Origin: Pseudomonas oryzicola
Lineage (GTDB): Bacteria > Pseudomonadota > Gammaproteobacteria > Pseudomonadales > Pseudomonadaceae
Assembly (NCBI RefSeq): GCF_014269185.2
Contig: NZ_JABWRZ020000001.1
Coordinates: 2,939,001-3,003,000, forward strand
Length of the DNA stretch: 64,000 nt
Reading direction: 5' to 3'
The number at the start of each line of letters is the position of its first letter. Position 1 is the first letter of the stretch. A program made the position numbers and the translations under genes. Under the pieces are notes generated by a model. The model was not told where the DNA came from. It was given only the letters and a program-made list of their open reading frames with translations, and searched no databases. Shown in pieces: positions 18,630 to 27,698 of the stretch.

Positions 18630-19649
18630 CTACTGTCGGGGAGTTGAACCGCGGATGATCAGGTTGGCCTTGAAGTCGATGCGCCTGGCCGCACCGCTAC
18701 CGCCGCGCAGACGAGCCAGCAGGCTGTCGAATGCTGCCATGCCGATACGCTCGGTGGGCTGGGCCAGTGCGGTGATGCCGCTGCCGACCAAGGGGTACCA
18801 GTCGAGGTCGTCCAGGGCAATCAGCCCGACGTCCGCGAACAGATTGCAGCCGGCGTCGTGCAGGGCCCGGGTCACGGCCAGGGTGGCGATGCCGTTGAAA
18901 GTGAAGATGGCCTGCGGGCCATGGCCATTGCCGGCGAGAAACGAAGCCAGCTGGCCATTCAAGGCAGGGGTGCTCTCCAGCACCTGCTGGCGCATGCCAG
19001 GGCGACGGCCGATCGACGCGGCGAACGCCTGAACCCGCTCCAGGCGTGAGCTGGTGCCATCCAGCGGCTCGGTGACCGCAAGGATATCGCGGTAGCCTTG
19101 GGCTTGCAGGTGGTCCAGGGCCTGCTCGACTGCGTCGGCATTGTCCAGCCCCACCAGGTCGACATTCAGCTCGGGCAGTTGGCGGTCGACCAGCACCATG
19201 GGGATGTCGCGCTGCAGATTGAGCAGTTCACCGGGGTGATGGCCGAGGGTGTTCACGATCAGCCCTTCGACGTTGTACGACTGCAACGCCACCAAGTGGT
19301 GACGTTCCTGCTCGTCGTCGCGGTTGGTGTTGCATACCACCAGGCTGTAGCCGTGCTGGCGGCAGGCGGTTTCCACGCCGTGCATAACGGCCACCGAATA
19401 GGGGTTGAGGATATCGGCTACCAGCATGCCGACCAGCCGCGTCTGACCGCGCTTCAAGCCACGAGCCATCTGGTTGGGGCGGTAACCGAGGCGCTCGATG
19501 ACCTGCTCCAGGCGCTTGGCAGTGGCTTCGGCCAGCAACTGCCGATCGCCACCGATATAACGCGAGACGGTGGCCTTGGAAACGCCCGCGACACGTGCGA
19601 CTTCGCTGATGGTGACTCGTTCACGGGCATGGGCAGGCGCGTCGGGCAT
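18630..19649 (-). CDS. ptxS: LacI-family 2-ketogluconate repressor PtxS
   Basis: A 339-residue LacI/GalR regulator. Residues ~10-60 carry the helix-turn-helix and hinge helix (VTISEVARVAGVSKATVSRY, then LGYRPNQMARGL); residues ~65-335 are the periplasmic-binding-like effector domain. Identity follows from the adjacent kguEKTD genes and two exact PtxS operators flanking the gene. It represses itself and the kgu operon and is induced by 2-ketogluconate. AAGGA precedes the start. Confidence 0.93.
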   Translation of the reverse strand: MPDAPAHARERVTISEVARVAGVSKATVSRYIGGDRQLLAEATAKRLEQVIERLGYRPNQMARGLKRGQTRLVGMLVADILNPYSVAVMHGVETACRQHGYSLVVCNTNRDDEQERHHLVALQSYNVEGLIVNTLGHHPGELLNLQRDIPMVLVDRQLPELNVDLVGLDNADAVEQALDHLQAQGYRDILAVTEPLDGTSSRLERVQAFAASIGRRPGMRQQVLESTPALNGQLASFLAGNGHGPQAIFTFNGIATLAVTRALHDAGCNLFADVGLIALDDLDWYPLVGSGITALAQPTERIGMAAFDSLLARLRGGSGAARRIDFKANLIIRGSTPRQ

Positions 19650-19680
19650 GGGTTGTTCCTTATGCTTGTGCTGGTAGCGA

Positions 19681-19694
19681 TGAAACCGGTTTCA
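19681..19694. promoter_or_regulatory. PtxS operator upstream of ptxS
   Basis: A second exact TGAAACCGGTTTCA palindrome lies 31 bp upstream of the ptxS start codon, in the position expected for autorepression. Confidence 0.92.
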
Positions 19695-19783
19695 ATACAG
19701 CAAAACCGTGCGCGTTCGTCAACCTGCCGTTGGTCGACAAGCCGTGCAAATGGTGATTTTTGACTTTAATTATCAGCGTCAAC

Positions 19784-19803
19784 CTATTGATAATTATCAA
19801 TAG
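19784..19803. promoter_or_regulatory. 20-bp perfect palindrome between ptxS and alkB
   Basis: CTATTGATAATTATCAATAG reads the same on both strands over all 20 bases and is strongly AT-rich against the background. It is about 90 bp beyond the ptxS operator and 110 bp before alkB. Its TGATAAT...TATCA core recalls Fur sites but the spacing differs from the 7-1-7 consensus. The binding factor is unknown. Confidence 0.6.
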
Positions 19804-19912
19804 ATTTCATTTCGCTCAACATGACTTGTGGTTAGCAACGGGCTTGCCCATGAATAGGCCTGGCCCGTCAAGCGCAGTACAATGGCTGCTACCCGGCCCG
19901 ACACTCCAGCCA

Positions 19913-20560
19913 ATGATCCAGTCCGACCTCGACCTGTTCGGCACCCAGGCGCAACGCCTGGCCAGCCACACCGTGCTGCTGCCCGGCTTTGCCCTGGCCG
20001 AAGTCGAGCCTCTGCTCGACGCCCTGCGCCCGGTGCTGCGTGCCGCGCCCTTCCGGCACATGTACACCCCGGGCGGCCTGCGCATGGCAGTAGGGCTGAC
20101 CAACTGCGGCACGCTGGGTTGGGTCAGTGATGAACAGGGCTACCGTTACAGCCACTGCGACCCGCTCAGCGGCCAACCCTGGCCCGCCCTGCCCCCGGTA
20201 CTGCTTGCCCTGGCCAGCCGTGCGGCGGCCATGGCCGGGTTCGACGGTTTCGTGCCGGATGCCTGCCTGGTCAACCACTACCTTCCCGGTACCCGCCTCA
20301 GCCTGCATCAGGACCGCGACGAGCAGGATTTCAGTCAACCGATCGTGTCGCTGTCCCTGGGCTTGCCGGCGGTGTTCCTGTTCGGTGGCTTGCAGCGCGC
20401 CGACAAGACCCGCCACATCGCCCTGAACCATGGCGATGTGCTGGTCTGGGGTGGTGAAGACCGCTTGCGCTTCCATGGCGTGCTGCCGATCAAGCCCGGC
20501 GTGCATCCGCGCCTGGGTGAACGGCGGATCAACCTGACCTTGCGCAAGGCCGGGCGCTGA
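19913..20560 (+). CDS. alkB: AlkB-type alkylated DNA dioxygenase
   Basis: A 215-residue Fe(II)/2-oxoglutarate dioxygenase, matching the usual AlkB length. The metal triad is present: HxD in LSLHQDRDE and the distal His in RFHGVLPIKPG; the 2-oxoglutarate Arg pair is in GERRINLTLR. It removes methyl and etheno groups from 1-meA and 3-meC by oxidation. The start at 19913 is by family length; the frame is open further upstream and no strong Shine-Dalgarno is visible. AlkA is encoded 1.6 kb away. Confidence 0.9.
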   Translation: MIQSDLDLFGTQAQRLASHTVLLPGFALAEVEPLLDALRPVLRAAPFRHMYTPGGLRMAVGLTNCGTLGWVSDEQGYRYSHCDPLSGQPWPALPPVLLALASRAAAMAGFDGFVPDACLVNHYLPGTRLSLHQDRDEQDFSQPIVSLSLGLPAVFLFGGLQRADKTRHIALNHGDVLVWGGEDRLRFHGVLPIKPGVHPRLGERRINLTLRKAGR

Positions 20561-20678
20561 ACCAGGCCTGTGCTGCAGCATCGGCGCAAATTGGATGAAC
20601 GCGCATGAAACAGGTTGAACATCTTGGCCTGGCAAGCTTCAAAAGATAGGCCACGCCATTTTCAGCCTGGAGCCCGCC

Positions 20679-20732
20679 ATGCCCTACCTGTACTCTGCCA
20701 GCCGTCTTTGCACCGGAGTAGCGCGACCATGA
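20679..20732 (+). CDS. Short leader ORF (17 codons) overlapping the next gene
   Basis: ATG at 20679 is preceded by GGAG at 20669-20672 with ideal spacing. The encoded peptide is MPYLYSASRLCTGVARP, and its TGA stop at 20730-20732 overlaps the ATG of the 95-residue gene (ATGA). Position, ribosome site and 4-nt overlap argue for translation and coupling, though conservation cannot be checked here. Confidence 0.45.
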   Translation: MPYLYSASRLCTGVARP

Positions 20733-21016
20733 AAATGCCCTGCCGCGCGCCCAATGCCTCCCTGCAGCTCGATTACGTACGCGACACCCTGTTCGGCCCG
20801 GTCGCGCAGAGCATGGAATGCCAGTGCCAGATTGCCGCCCTCAACCTGCAAGGTCGCCCAGGCCTGCGCCTGCACATCTGCCCGCCGTTGCCCGACAAGG
20901 TGGAGCGCGCCCACAGCGTGGCGTTTGTCTGGGATGGGCGCAGCTACCACGGCGTGGTTCGCGACCAGGGCAAGTGCGGGGATGGCGGGCTGAACCTGCT
21001 GCTGGAACTGCAATAG
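20729..21016 (+). CDS. Small hypothetical protein
   Basis: A 95-residue, probably cytoplasmic protein with no signal peptide or membrane segment. It contains two Cys-x-Cys-type spots (MECQCQ) and a beta-rich centre (RLHICPPLPD, VAFVWDGRSYHGVVRD). I do not recognise the family. GGAG at 20715-20718 is ten bases from the ATG; a second in-frame ATG lies at 20735. It begins inside the stop codon of a 17-codon leader ORF. Confidence 0.6.
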   Translation: MKMPCRAPNASLQLDYVRDTLFGPVAQSMECQCQIAALNLQGRPGLRLHICPPLPDKVERAHSVAFVWDGRSYHGVVRDQGKCGDGGLNLLLELQ

Positions 21017-21100
21017 CCGATCAACGGTGGGCAACCCGGCTGAACCTGCCAGGCACGGCGCATCTCCATACAAAAGAGCCCACGCCTGCCGGAGAACGTC

Positions 21101-21715
21101 ATGAACAGTCCGTTGCTCAAGCTCTTCACACATCCCGCCGACGCCTGGCTGGACATCCGCCGGGCAGAAGAAGACCACCCGCAGCAATACCTGCCGCGCC
21201 TGCTGGTCATGGCATTGATCCCGGCCGTTTGCCTGTTCGTCGGCACCACCACGTTCGGCTGGAGCCTTGCGGCCGAGGAGCGGGTGCGCCTGAGCATGGG
21301 CAGTGCCGCGCAGCTGGCCGCCTTGCTCTACGTCACCACGGTGGTCGGGGTCATGCTGATGGGGGTAATGATTCGCTGGATGTCGCGAGGTTTCGATGCT
21401 CAGCCCAGCCTTAACCAGTGCATCGGCTTTGCTGCCTACTGCGCCACGCCGTGGTTCTTTGCCGGGGTGGTCGGCCTGCTGCCGATCCGCTGGCTGGCCG
21501 TGGTCGCGCTTTTGGCGGCGTCGGCGTATGCCAGTGTATTGCTGTATGGCGGATTGCAGACCTTCCTGCGGCTGAAGAAAGAACAGGCCATGCTGTTCGC
21601 GACCTGTGTGTGGGGGGTAGGTCTGTTGCTGCTGGTGACCATCCTGGTGGCGATGATCCTGTTCTGGTTCAACGGCCTGATGCCGGAATATGTGCGCCCG
21701 GCCAGCCTGGGCTGA
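21101..21715 (+). CDS. Yip1-family inner-membrane protein
   Basis: A 204-residue protein with about five hydrophobic segments. The N-terminal stretch (LFTHPADAWLDIRRAEE) and CATPWFFAGVVGLLP core are typical of bacterial Yip1-domain proteins, whose function is unknown. GGAG at 21089-21092 is eight bases before the ATG. It lies 84 bp after the small hypothetical gene. Confidence 0.75.
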   Translation: MNSPLLKLFTHPADAWLDIRRAEEDHPQQYLPRLLVMALIPAVCLFVGTTTFGWSLAAEERVRLSMGSAAQLAALLYVTTVVGVMLMGVMIRWMSRGFDAQPSLNQCIGFAAYCATPWFFAGVVGLLPIRWLAVVALLAASAYASVLLYGGLQTFLRLKKEQAMLFATCVWGVGLLLLVTILVAMILFWFNGLMPEYVRPASLG

Positions 21716-21735
21716 CCGGAGCGCAAAGGGCCCCC

Positions 21736-21996
21736 TCAGGCAATCGCCTTGAGTGGTGCGGGGTGACTGTCACGCAGCGCGTGCAGCTGCCCGACCAGGT
21801 TGACCAGGTCGCGGCAGCTGTTGAGGCTTTGCAGCGGGACCCCGCTCAGGGTCACGCCCTCATCGAGACTCTGGCCCTGACCCAGGCGGATGGTCAGGTT
21901 GGCGCCGTCCGGGCAGCTGACTTCACAGCGGTCGGGCAGGCAGGCCTGCTCGATCATCTGCCGCATCTCCAGCATCGAAACTCCTATCAACGACAT
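21736..21996 (-). CDS. DUF1652 domain-containing protein
   Basis: An 86-residue protein of the Pseudomonas DUF1652 type: an N-terminal helix (MLEMRQMIEQACLPDRCE), a SLTIRLG-like strand (here NLTIRLGQG), then LSGVPLQSLNSCRDLVNLV. Function is unknown. GAGAGGG precedes the start at 21996; a longer frame to 22104 is not supported. It converges with the Yip1 gene (20-bp gap). Confidence 0.75.
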   Translation of the reverse strand: MSLIGVSMLEMRQMIEQACLPDRCEVSCPDGANLTIRLGQGQSLDEGVTLSGVPLQSLNSCRDLVNLVGQLHALRDSHPAPLKAIA

Positions 21997-22199
21997 GGTA
22001 TGACCCTCTCTGTGGGATGGCCTGTTGTGTGAGTACACCTTTGCCAGGCGGGGTGCCAATTGATATTGCGCATGCCTGGGCAGCCATTCATAGCGCCTGG
22101 ACAATGATCATGCGGGAATCCTTTAGCACCTTAGTGGAAGATTGCCGGTGCGCGCCGAGTGTTCGGATGCAATGGCGAATTTAACGACGAGCGGTCCCC

Positions 22200-23111
22200 T
22201 CAGGCCCCCAGCGAAGCCCACAGGTGCTGGGCCGCATACGCCCGCCAGGGCTGCCAGGCCAGGGCCCGTTCGGCCAGGTTCGCCTCATCGCCTTCCAGCC
22301 TGCGCAGCGCCTTGGCCAAGGCCACGTCGCCCAACGGCAAGGCGTCGGCTGCGCCGGCCTGGCGCAGTGCCAGATAGTACGCGCTCCAAGGGCCGATCCC
22401 TTTGAGCTGGCACAGGTTGCGCAGCAGTGCATCGAGCGGTTGCCCGCGCTGCAGCAACCCGGGTTCGGCGAGCAAGGCGTTGGCCAGCGTACCCAGGGTC
22501 GCTGCACGTGCACGTGGCATCCCCATGTTATCGAACTGCGCAGCCGCCAATACCGACAGTGCCGGGAAAACGTGGCTCAAGCCCGGCACAGCCAGGCGCA
22601 GGGCTTCACCATGGCGTTGCACCAGGCGGCCGGCCAGGGTCATGGCCCCGGCCACGCTGATCTGCTGGCCCAGCACCGTGCGCACAGCCTGCTCACAGGC
22701 GTCCCAGCCTTGTGGCACGCGCAAGCCTGGGCGCTTCTGCAGCAAGCGGGCCATCAGCGGATCGTGGGAAAGCGCGGCATTGATGTACGCGGGGTCGGCA
22801 TCAAGGTCGAAGACCCGCCTCAGCCTGGCGATCAGGCCTGGCAGCGCCCGGGCCGGAACGCCTTCAAGACGGATGCGCAGGTACTGGTTACCCGAAGGTG
22901 TGGCGTGCACCACCGCATGCCGCCCGGTAGCCACCAGCGACCGGCGGTAGGTGCCGTTCACACAAGTCTCGACGCCAGGGATACAGCGGGCGGCGAGGAA
23001 GTCCAGGGTCGAGGGCCAATGGTAAGGGGCGCGGTAGCGTAGCCACAGGGTATGGTGGCTGGTGCCAGGCAGTGATCGGCGCACCATGTGCAGGGAAGTG
23101 AGTTTGACCAT
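22200..23111 (-). CDS. alkA: DNA-3-methyladenine glycosylase II (AlkA)
   Basis: A 303-residue HhH-GPD glycosylase. Residues ~1-110 form the AlkA N-terminal beta domain; the helix-hairpin-helix LKGIGPWSAYYLALR sits near residue 240 and the catalytic Asp follows in LPLGDVALAKAL. EQAVRTVLGQQISV is the characteristic second-domain helix. It excises alkylated purines and starts base excision repair. It lies 63 bp downstream of the pirin gene on the same strand but behind a hairpin. Confidence 0.88.
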   Translation of the reverse strand: MVKLTSLHMVRRSLPGTSHHTLWLRYRAPYHWPSTLDFLAARCIPGVETCVNGTYRRSLVATGRHAVVHATPSGNQYLRIRLEGVPARALPGLIARLRRVFDLDADPAYINAALSHDPLMARLLQKRPGLRVPQGWDACEQAVRTVLGQQISVAGAMTLAGRLVQRHGEALRLAVPGLSHVFPALSVLAAAQFDNMGMPRARAATLGTLANALLAEPGLLQRGQPLDALLRNLCQLKGIGPWSAYYLALRQAGAADALPLGDVALAKALRRLEGDEANLAERALAWQPWRAYAAQHLWASLGA

Positions 23112-23138
23112 GGCCGCATCATGCCAGCAAATGCATTG

Positions 23139-23166
23139 CCTGTACCGGCCCTTTCGCCGGTACAGG
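23139..23166 (-). terminator. Hairpin between pirin and alkA
   Basis: A perfect 11-bp stem (CCTGTACCGGC / GCCGGTACAGG) with a 6-nt loop lies just after the pirin stop codon. It could terminate or attenuate pirin transcription before alkA; the U tract on the minus strand is weak (GCAATGCATTT). Confidence 0.5.
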
Positions 23167-23174
23167 TTCTTCAG

Positions 23175-24062
<888 letters not shown>

Positions 24063-24240
24063 GAGAAGACTCCTCTCTTGACTGCGATCACCTTACCAGC
24101 GATGCCAATCAGGCAGTAGCTGGCTGAAACGACATACATCGTTCCACCTGGAGGACAATCAGAAGCATATGGCGTGTGTGCGTAGGCTCGGGCAAAGCCC
24201 AACATTCCCCACGCCGTCCTGCCCAATGCTGCCTGGAAAA

Positions 24241-25125
24241 CTACCCCGCCGGCTGCTGCAGCAGGAAGGCCCGCACGGCATCGGCACAAGCCTCGGGATA
24301 TTCCTGCATGAAGCAGTGCCCACCGGCAACCTGCCTGCCGGTCACCAGAGGATTGAGCGCGGCCAGGCGCTGGACCGAATGCGGCACGAAGGGATACGTG
24401 TGCTCGCCATACAACACCTGCGTGGGTGTGCGGATCGCCGTCAGGCTGGCCCAAAGGCGTCGGGGGAACGAACTGAATATTTCCACTTCGCGGCTGGGTC
24501 GGCACTTGAGTACCACCGCCTCACCGCAATCACCGATGGCATGCTCGACATACGCTTGCAGCGCTGCATCGGTCCACCCCTTGAAAATACCGCGGCCTTG
24601 CAGCGAAGCCAGCGCTGCCTCTCGATCAGGCCAGTGGCTGCGGCGGCCGGCGGCCTTGCGTGCGAGGGCGTGGCGCCGGTGCAGGCCAAGCAATGCGGCC
24701 GCGCCCATTACCCCGAGCATGCGCCGACTGAACAATACCGGATCAAGCAGCACGGCGCGGTTGAACAGTTGCGGCTCATTGGCCAGGATCAGCCCCGTGA
24801 GCACGCCCCCGAAGCTGTGCCCCACGGCAAATCGCGGTACGTCGCCATACTCGCCACGCCCGGCGGCGAAAGCGTCCACAGCCAGCGCAGCGGTACGATT
24901 CCAACCTCGAAATACCCCGCCATGGTCGCTGTCGCCATGGCCCTGGACATCGCTGAGCCACAGGTCGAAATGCTCGCTCAAACGCATCAGCAGTGGCTGA
25001 TAGGCCAGGCAGCAAAAGCCGTTGCCGTGCAAAAAATGCAGCAACGGCCTGCCACTGGCTGGGGTCCGCCAGCCACGCAGGGTGAAACCTTCGGCGCATT
25101 CATGGGACCAGGGAACCAACTGCAT
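24241..25125 (-). CDS. Alpha/beta hydrolase
   Basis: A 294-residue alpha/beta hydrolase. The oxyanion HGNGF lies near residue 33, the nucleophile Ser in VGHSFGG near residue 103, and the likely catalytic His in AGGHCFMQEYP near residue 270. The substrate is unknown. It lies 21 bp downstream of the LysE-type exporter gene and is probably co-transcribed. The 178 bp between it and the pirin gene contain no feature I can support. Confidence 0.85.
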   Translation of the reverse strand: MQLVPWSHECAEGFTLRGWRTPASGRPLLHFLHGNGFCCLAYQPLLMRLSEHFDLWLSDVQGHGDSDHGGVFRGWNRTAALAVDAFAAGRGEYGDVPRFAVGHSFGGVLTGLILANEPQLFNRAVLLDPVLFSRRMLGVMGAAALLGLHRRHALARKAAGRRSHWPDREAALASLQGRGIFKGWTDAALQAYVEHAIGDCGEAVVLKCRPSREVEIFSSFPRRLWASLTAIRTPTQVLYGEHTYPFVPHSVQRLAALNPLVTGRQVAGGHCFMQEYPEACADAVRAFLLQQPAG

Positions 25126-25146
25126 CGGCTTGCTGTACTCGCGGGG

Positions 25147-25776
25147 TCAGGAAAACGCCGATTCTACAAACAGCAATGGGTACAGTGAAATCACCAGCAG
25201 CAAGGCCATCAGGACATTGAACAGCATCAGCCAGCGCGGGTTCTGCAACAGCTTGCGCAGGGCGCTGCCAAACATCACCCAGACCCCTACGCTGGGCAGG
25301 TTGACCAAGGCGAACAAGGCCGCAATGACGATCACGTTGGCCACGTAGCCCTGCGTCGGTGTATAGGTAGTAATGGCCCCCACCGCCATCACCCAGGCCT
25401 TTGGGTTGACCCATTGAAATGCCGCAGCCCCCCAGAAGCCCAACGGTTTACGGGCGCTGGACGAGGCCGTGCCGACCGGCCCGGAGGTAGCGATCTTCCA
25501 GGCCAGGTACAGCAGGTAGGCGGCGCCGGCATAGCGCAGTACCGTGTACAGCGTCGGCCAAGCCTTGAACACCTCGCCCAGGCCCAGGCCGACAGCCAGC
25601 ACCAACACCATGAAACCGACACTGATGCCCATGGCGTGCGGAATCGAGCGGCGCACACCGAAGTTCACCCCCGACGCCAGCAGCATGGTGTTGTTGGGGC
25701 CTGGCGTGATCGAGGATACGAAGGCAAATAGCACAAAGGCAGTCAGCAGGTCGGCAGAGGCAAGCATGGCGGGCAT
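25147..25776 (-). CDS. LysE/RhtB-family amino-acid exporter
   Basis: A 209-residue protein with six predicted membrane segments and the family marks SSITPGPNNTMLLASG after the first helix and FQWVNPKAWVMAVGAI in the middle. It probably exports an amino acid or related metabolite. An alternative start three codons in (25767) is equally possible. It is divergent from the GNAT gene (124-bp gap). Confidence 0.85.
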   Translation of the reverse strand: MPAMLASADLLTAFVLFAFVSSITPGPNNTMLLASGVNFGVRRSIPHAMGISVGFMVLVLAVGLGLGEVFKAWPTLYTVLRYAGAAYLLYLAWKIATSGPVGTASSSARKPLGFWGAAAFQWVNPKAWVMAVGAITTYTPTQGYVANVIVIAALFALVNLPSVGVWVMFGSALRKLLQNPRWLMLFNVLMALLLVISLYPLLFVESAFS

Positions 25777-25900
25777 TCCATTTTCTTCATGGGTGCTGCC
25801 ACACTAGCGAAGTTGCCTTCTCCGCGACTGGTACAGTTTCGACAAATTACGTAGATACACATTACTGTACCGACATCACGAGCCCAAGGAAGCCGTCGCC

Positions 25901-26380
25901 ATGACCGTCACCATTCGCCCTGCCGTACGCTCCGATGCCGAGCAGATCCTGGCCTTCATCACCGAACTGGCCGAATACGAACGCGCCCGCCACGAGGTGA
26001 TCGCCAGCGTTGCCGATATCGAGCACAGCCTGTTCGGCGAAGGCAGCACGGTGCACAGCCTGATCTGCGAGCGCAATGGCCGGGCGATCGGCTTTGCCGT
26101 GTATTTCTACAGCTATTCAACCTGGTTGGGGCGCAACGGCATCTATCTCGAGGACCTGTACGTGACCCCTGAACAACGCGGCGACGGTGCCGGGCGGCAA
26201 CTGCTGCGACACATTGCCCGCGAAGCGCTGGCCAACCAGTGCGGACGGCTTGAATGGAGCGTACTGGACTGGAACGAGCCGGCGATCGGGTTCTACCAAT
26301 CGCTGGGGGCCGAGGCCCAGGATGAGTGGGTACGCTATCGACTGGATGGCGAAAAGCTGGCGGCATTTGCGCGCGGTTGA
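25901..26380 (+). CDS. GNAT N-acetyltransferase (diamine/spermidine acetyltransferase-like)
   Basis: A 159-residue GNAT. The acetyl-CoA motif A is VTPEQRGDGAGRQLL near residues 87-101, preceded by GIYLEDLYV; the opening IRPAVRSDAEQILAFI and WLGRNGIYLEDLYV are close to the SSAT-like branch that acetylates polyamines and thialysine. AAGGAAG precedes the ATG. The true amine substrate is untested. Confidence 0.85.
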   Translation: MTVTIRPAVRSDAEQILAFITELAEYERARHEVIASVADIEHSLFGEGSTVHSLICERNGRAIGFAVYFYSYSTWLGRNGIYLEDLYVTPEQRGDGAGRQLLRHIAREALANQCGRLEWSVLDWNEPAIGFYQSLGAEAQDEWVRYRLDGEKLAAFARG

Positions 26381-26509
26381 TCAGGCCATTCGCGCATTGC
26401 CGCGGCTGCCGCGCAGCCCTTCGCAGCGCATGCCCGGCGCCAGCCAATGCACTGCCCCAGAGGCATCTGGCAATTGACGCCAGGCCCGCCCCATGCTCTT
26501 CTTACACCT

Positions 26510-26706
26510 CGCGTTCAGGTGCCCCCTTGGGGGTGAAACGGGAAACCGGTGCGTCATGGCTCTCCAGCAGGGCCGGGCAAAGCCGGTGCTGCCCCCGCAA
26601 CGGTAAGCGAGCGAAGCGTCAAGACCACTGTGCCCTGTAGTCGGGCATGGGAAGGTGATGCTTTCCAGGAGCCCGACTCCTCCTCGCAAGCCCGGAGACC
26701 GGCCTG
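26510..26706 (+). ncRNA. Cobalamin riboswitch
   Basis: The leader shows the ordered conserved parts of the AdoCbl riboswitch: GGTGCCCCCTTGGGGGTGA with GAAACGGGAAACCGGTG at the 5' side, GCTGCCCCCGCAACGGTAA near 26588-26606, CCACTGTG near 26626, GGGAAGGTGATGC, and the 3' B12 box CCCGGAGACCGGCC near 26691-26704. It lies 107 bp upstream of cbtB, so the cobalt-uptake and corrin genes downstream should be switched off by adenosylcobalamin. The rest of the 433-bp gap holds no gene. Confidence 0.95.
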
Positions 26707-26813
26707 GCGTTCATGAACACCCCGCGGTGGGCGGGCGCTGTTGCATCCCCCTGGGCCGTCACGCCCGGGGCTGCCGCGCTTGCCCATTGCCCCAAACAGC
26801 AGAGGAACGCGTC

Positions 26814-27002
26814 ATGCCCGTCATCAGCGCCAAGCAACACAGCCTTACCACCCCCGTCACCCTCAGCCAGCGCGTCGTGATCGCCGTCGGCGCCAGCCTG
26901 CTGGGCCTGTGCCTGGTGTATTTCGCCGGTTTCTCGCACATCGAGGCCGTGCACAACGCTGCCCACGACACCCGCCACAGCGCCGCCTTCCCCTGCCACT
27001 GA
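26814..27002 (+). CDS. cbtB: Cobalt transporter subunit CbtB
   Basis: A 62-residue protein with a single membrane helix (RVVIAVGASLLGLCLVYFAGF) and a His-rich C-terminal tail (HIEAVHNAAHDTRHSAAFPCH), the hallmark of CbtB. It acts with CbtA as a B12-regulated cobalt importer. AGAGGA precedes the ATG. Placement directly behind a cobalamin riboswitch confirms it. Confidence 0.92.
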   Translation: MPVISAKQHSLTTPVTLSQRVVIAVGASLLGLCLVYFAGFSHIEAVHNAAHDTRHSAAFPCH

Positions 27003-27011
27003 GTACCCCTG

Positions 27012-27698
27012 ATGATCATGCGCATTGCCCGTGTCGCGGGCTTCAGCGGGCTGCTGGCAGCCTTGCTGCTGACCCTGCTGCAAAGCTTCTGGGTCGCTCC
27101 GCTGATTCTTGAAGCGGAAACCTACGAGTCGTCGGCGCCCGCCACCCACCACGAACATGACGGCGAAGTGCCTGCCCATGAGCACAACGCTGAAGCCTGG
27201 TCGCCGGAAGACGGCTGGCAGCGTGTGCTGTCGACCACCGGCGGCAACCTGGTGGTCGCAGTCGGTTTCGCCCTGATCCTGAGCGCCTTGTACAGCCTGC
27301 GCGAACCGCGGCGCGTCAGCATCGGTGCGTTGTGGGGCCTGGCCGGCTTTGCCGTGTTCTGCCTGGCCCCGACACTGGGCCTGCCGCCGGAATTGCCAGG
27401 CACCGCTGCCGCCGACCTGGAGCAACGCCAGGCCTGGTGGATTGGCACGGCCAGCGCTACCGCCCTGGGCCTGGCCTTGCTGGTGTTCGCCCGCCACTGG
27501 CTGTTGAAAGTGCTGGGCGCCGCCCTGCTGGTGGTCCCGCATGTGATTGGCGCGCCACAACCCGAGGTGCATGAAAGCCTGGCCCCCGAGGCGCTGGAAG
27601 GCCAGTTCAAGCTTGCCTCGTGGCTGACCAACGCCGCCTTCTGGCTGGCCCTGGGCCTGCTCAGCGCCTGGCTGTTCCGCCGCGCCAAACAGGCCTGA
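27012..27698 (+). CDS. cbtA: Cobalt transporter subunit CbtA
   Basis: A 228-residue inner-membrane protein with about five helices and a His-rich loop after the first (THHEHDGEVPAHEHNAE), a likely cobalt-binding site. It forms a transporter with CbtB, whose gene ends nine bases upstream. Starts at 27012 or 27018 are both possible. Its stop overlaps the next start (TGATG). Confidence 0.92.
   Translation: MIMRIARVAGFSGLLAALLLTLLQSFWVAPLILEAETYESSAPATHHEHDGEVPAHEHNAEAWSPEDGWQRVLSTTGGNLVVAVGFALILSALYSLREPRRVSIGALWGLAGFAVFCLAPTLGLPPELPGTAAADLEQRQAWWIGTASATALGLALLVFARHWLLKVLGAALLVVPHVIGAPQPEVHESLAPEALEGQFKLASWLTNAAFWLALGLLSAWLFRRAKQA

Noticed and set aside
26655..26813. Extension of cbtB into the cobalamin riboswitch
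   Set aside because: The extra codons read through the conserved riboswitch core; CbtB proteins are about 60 residues and AGAGGA marks the start at 26814.
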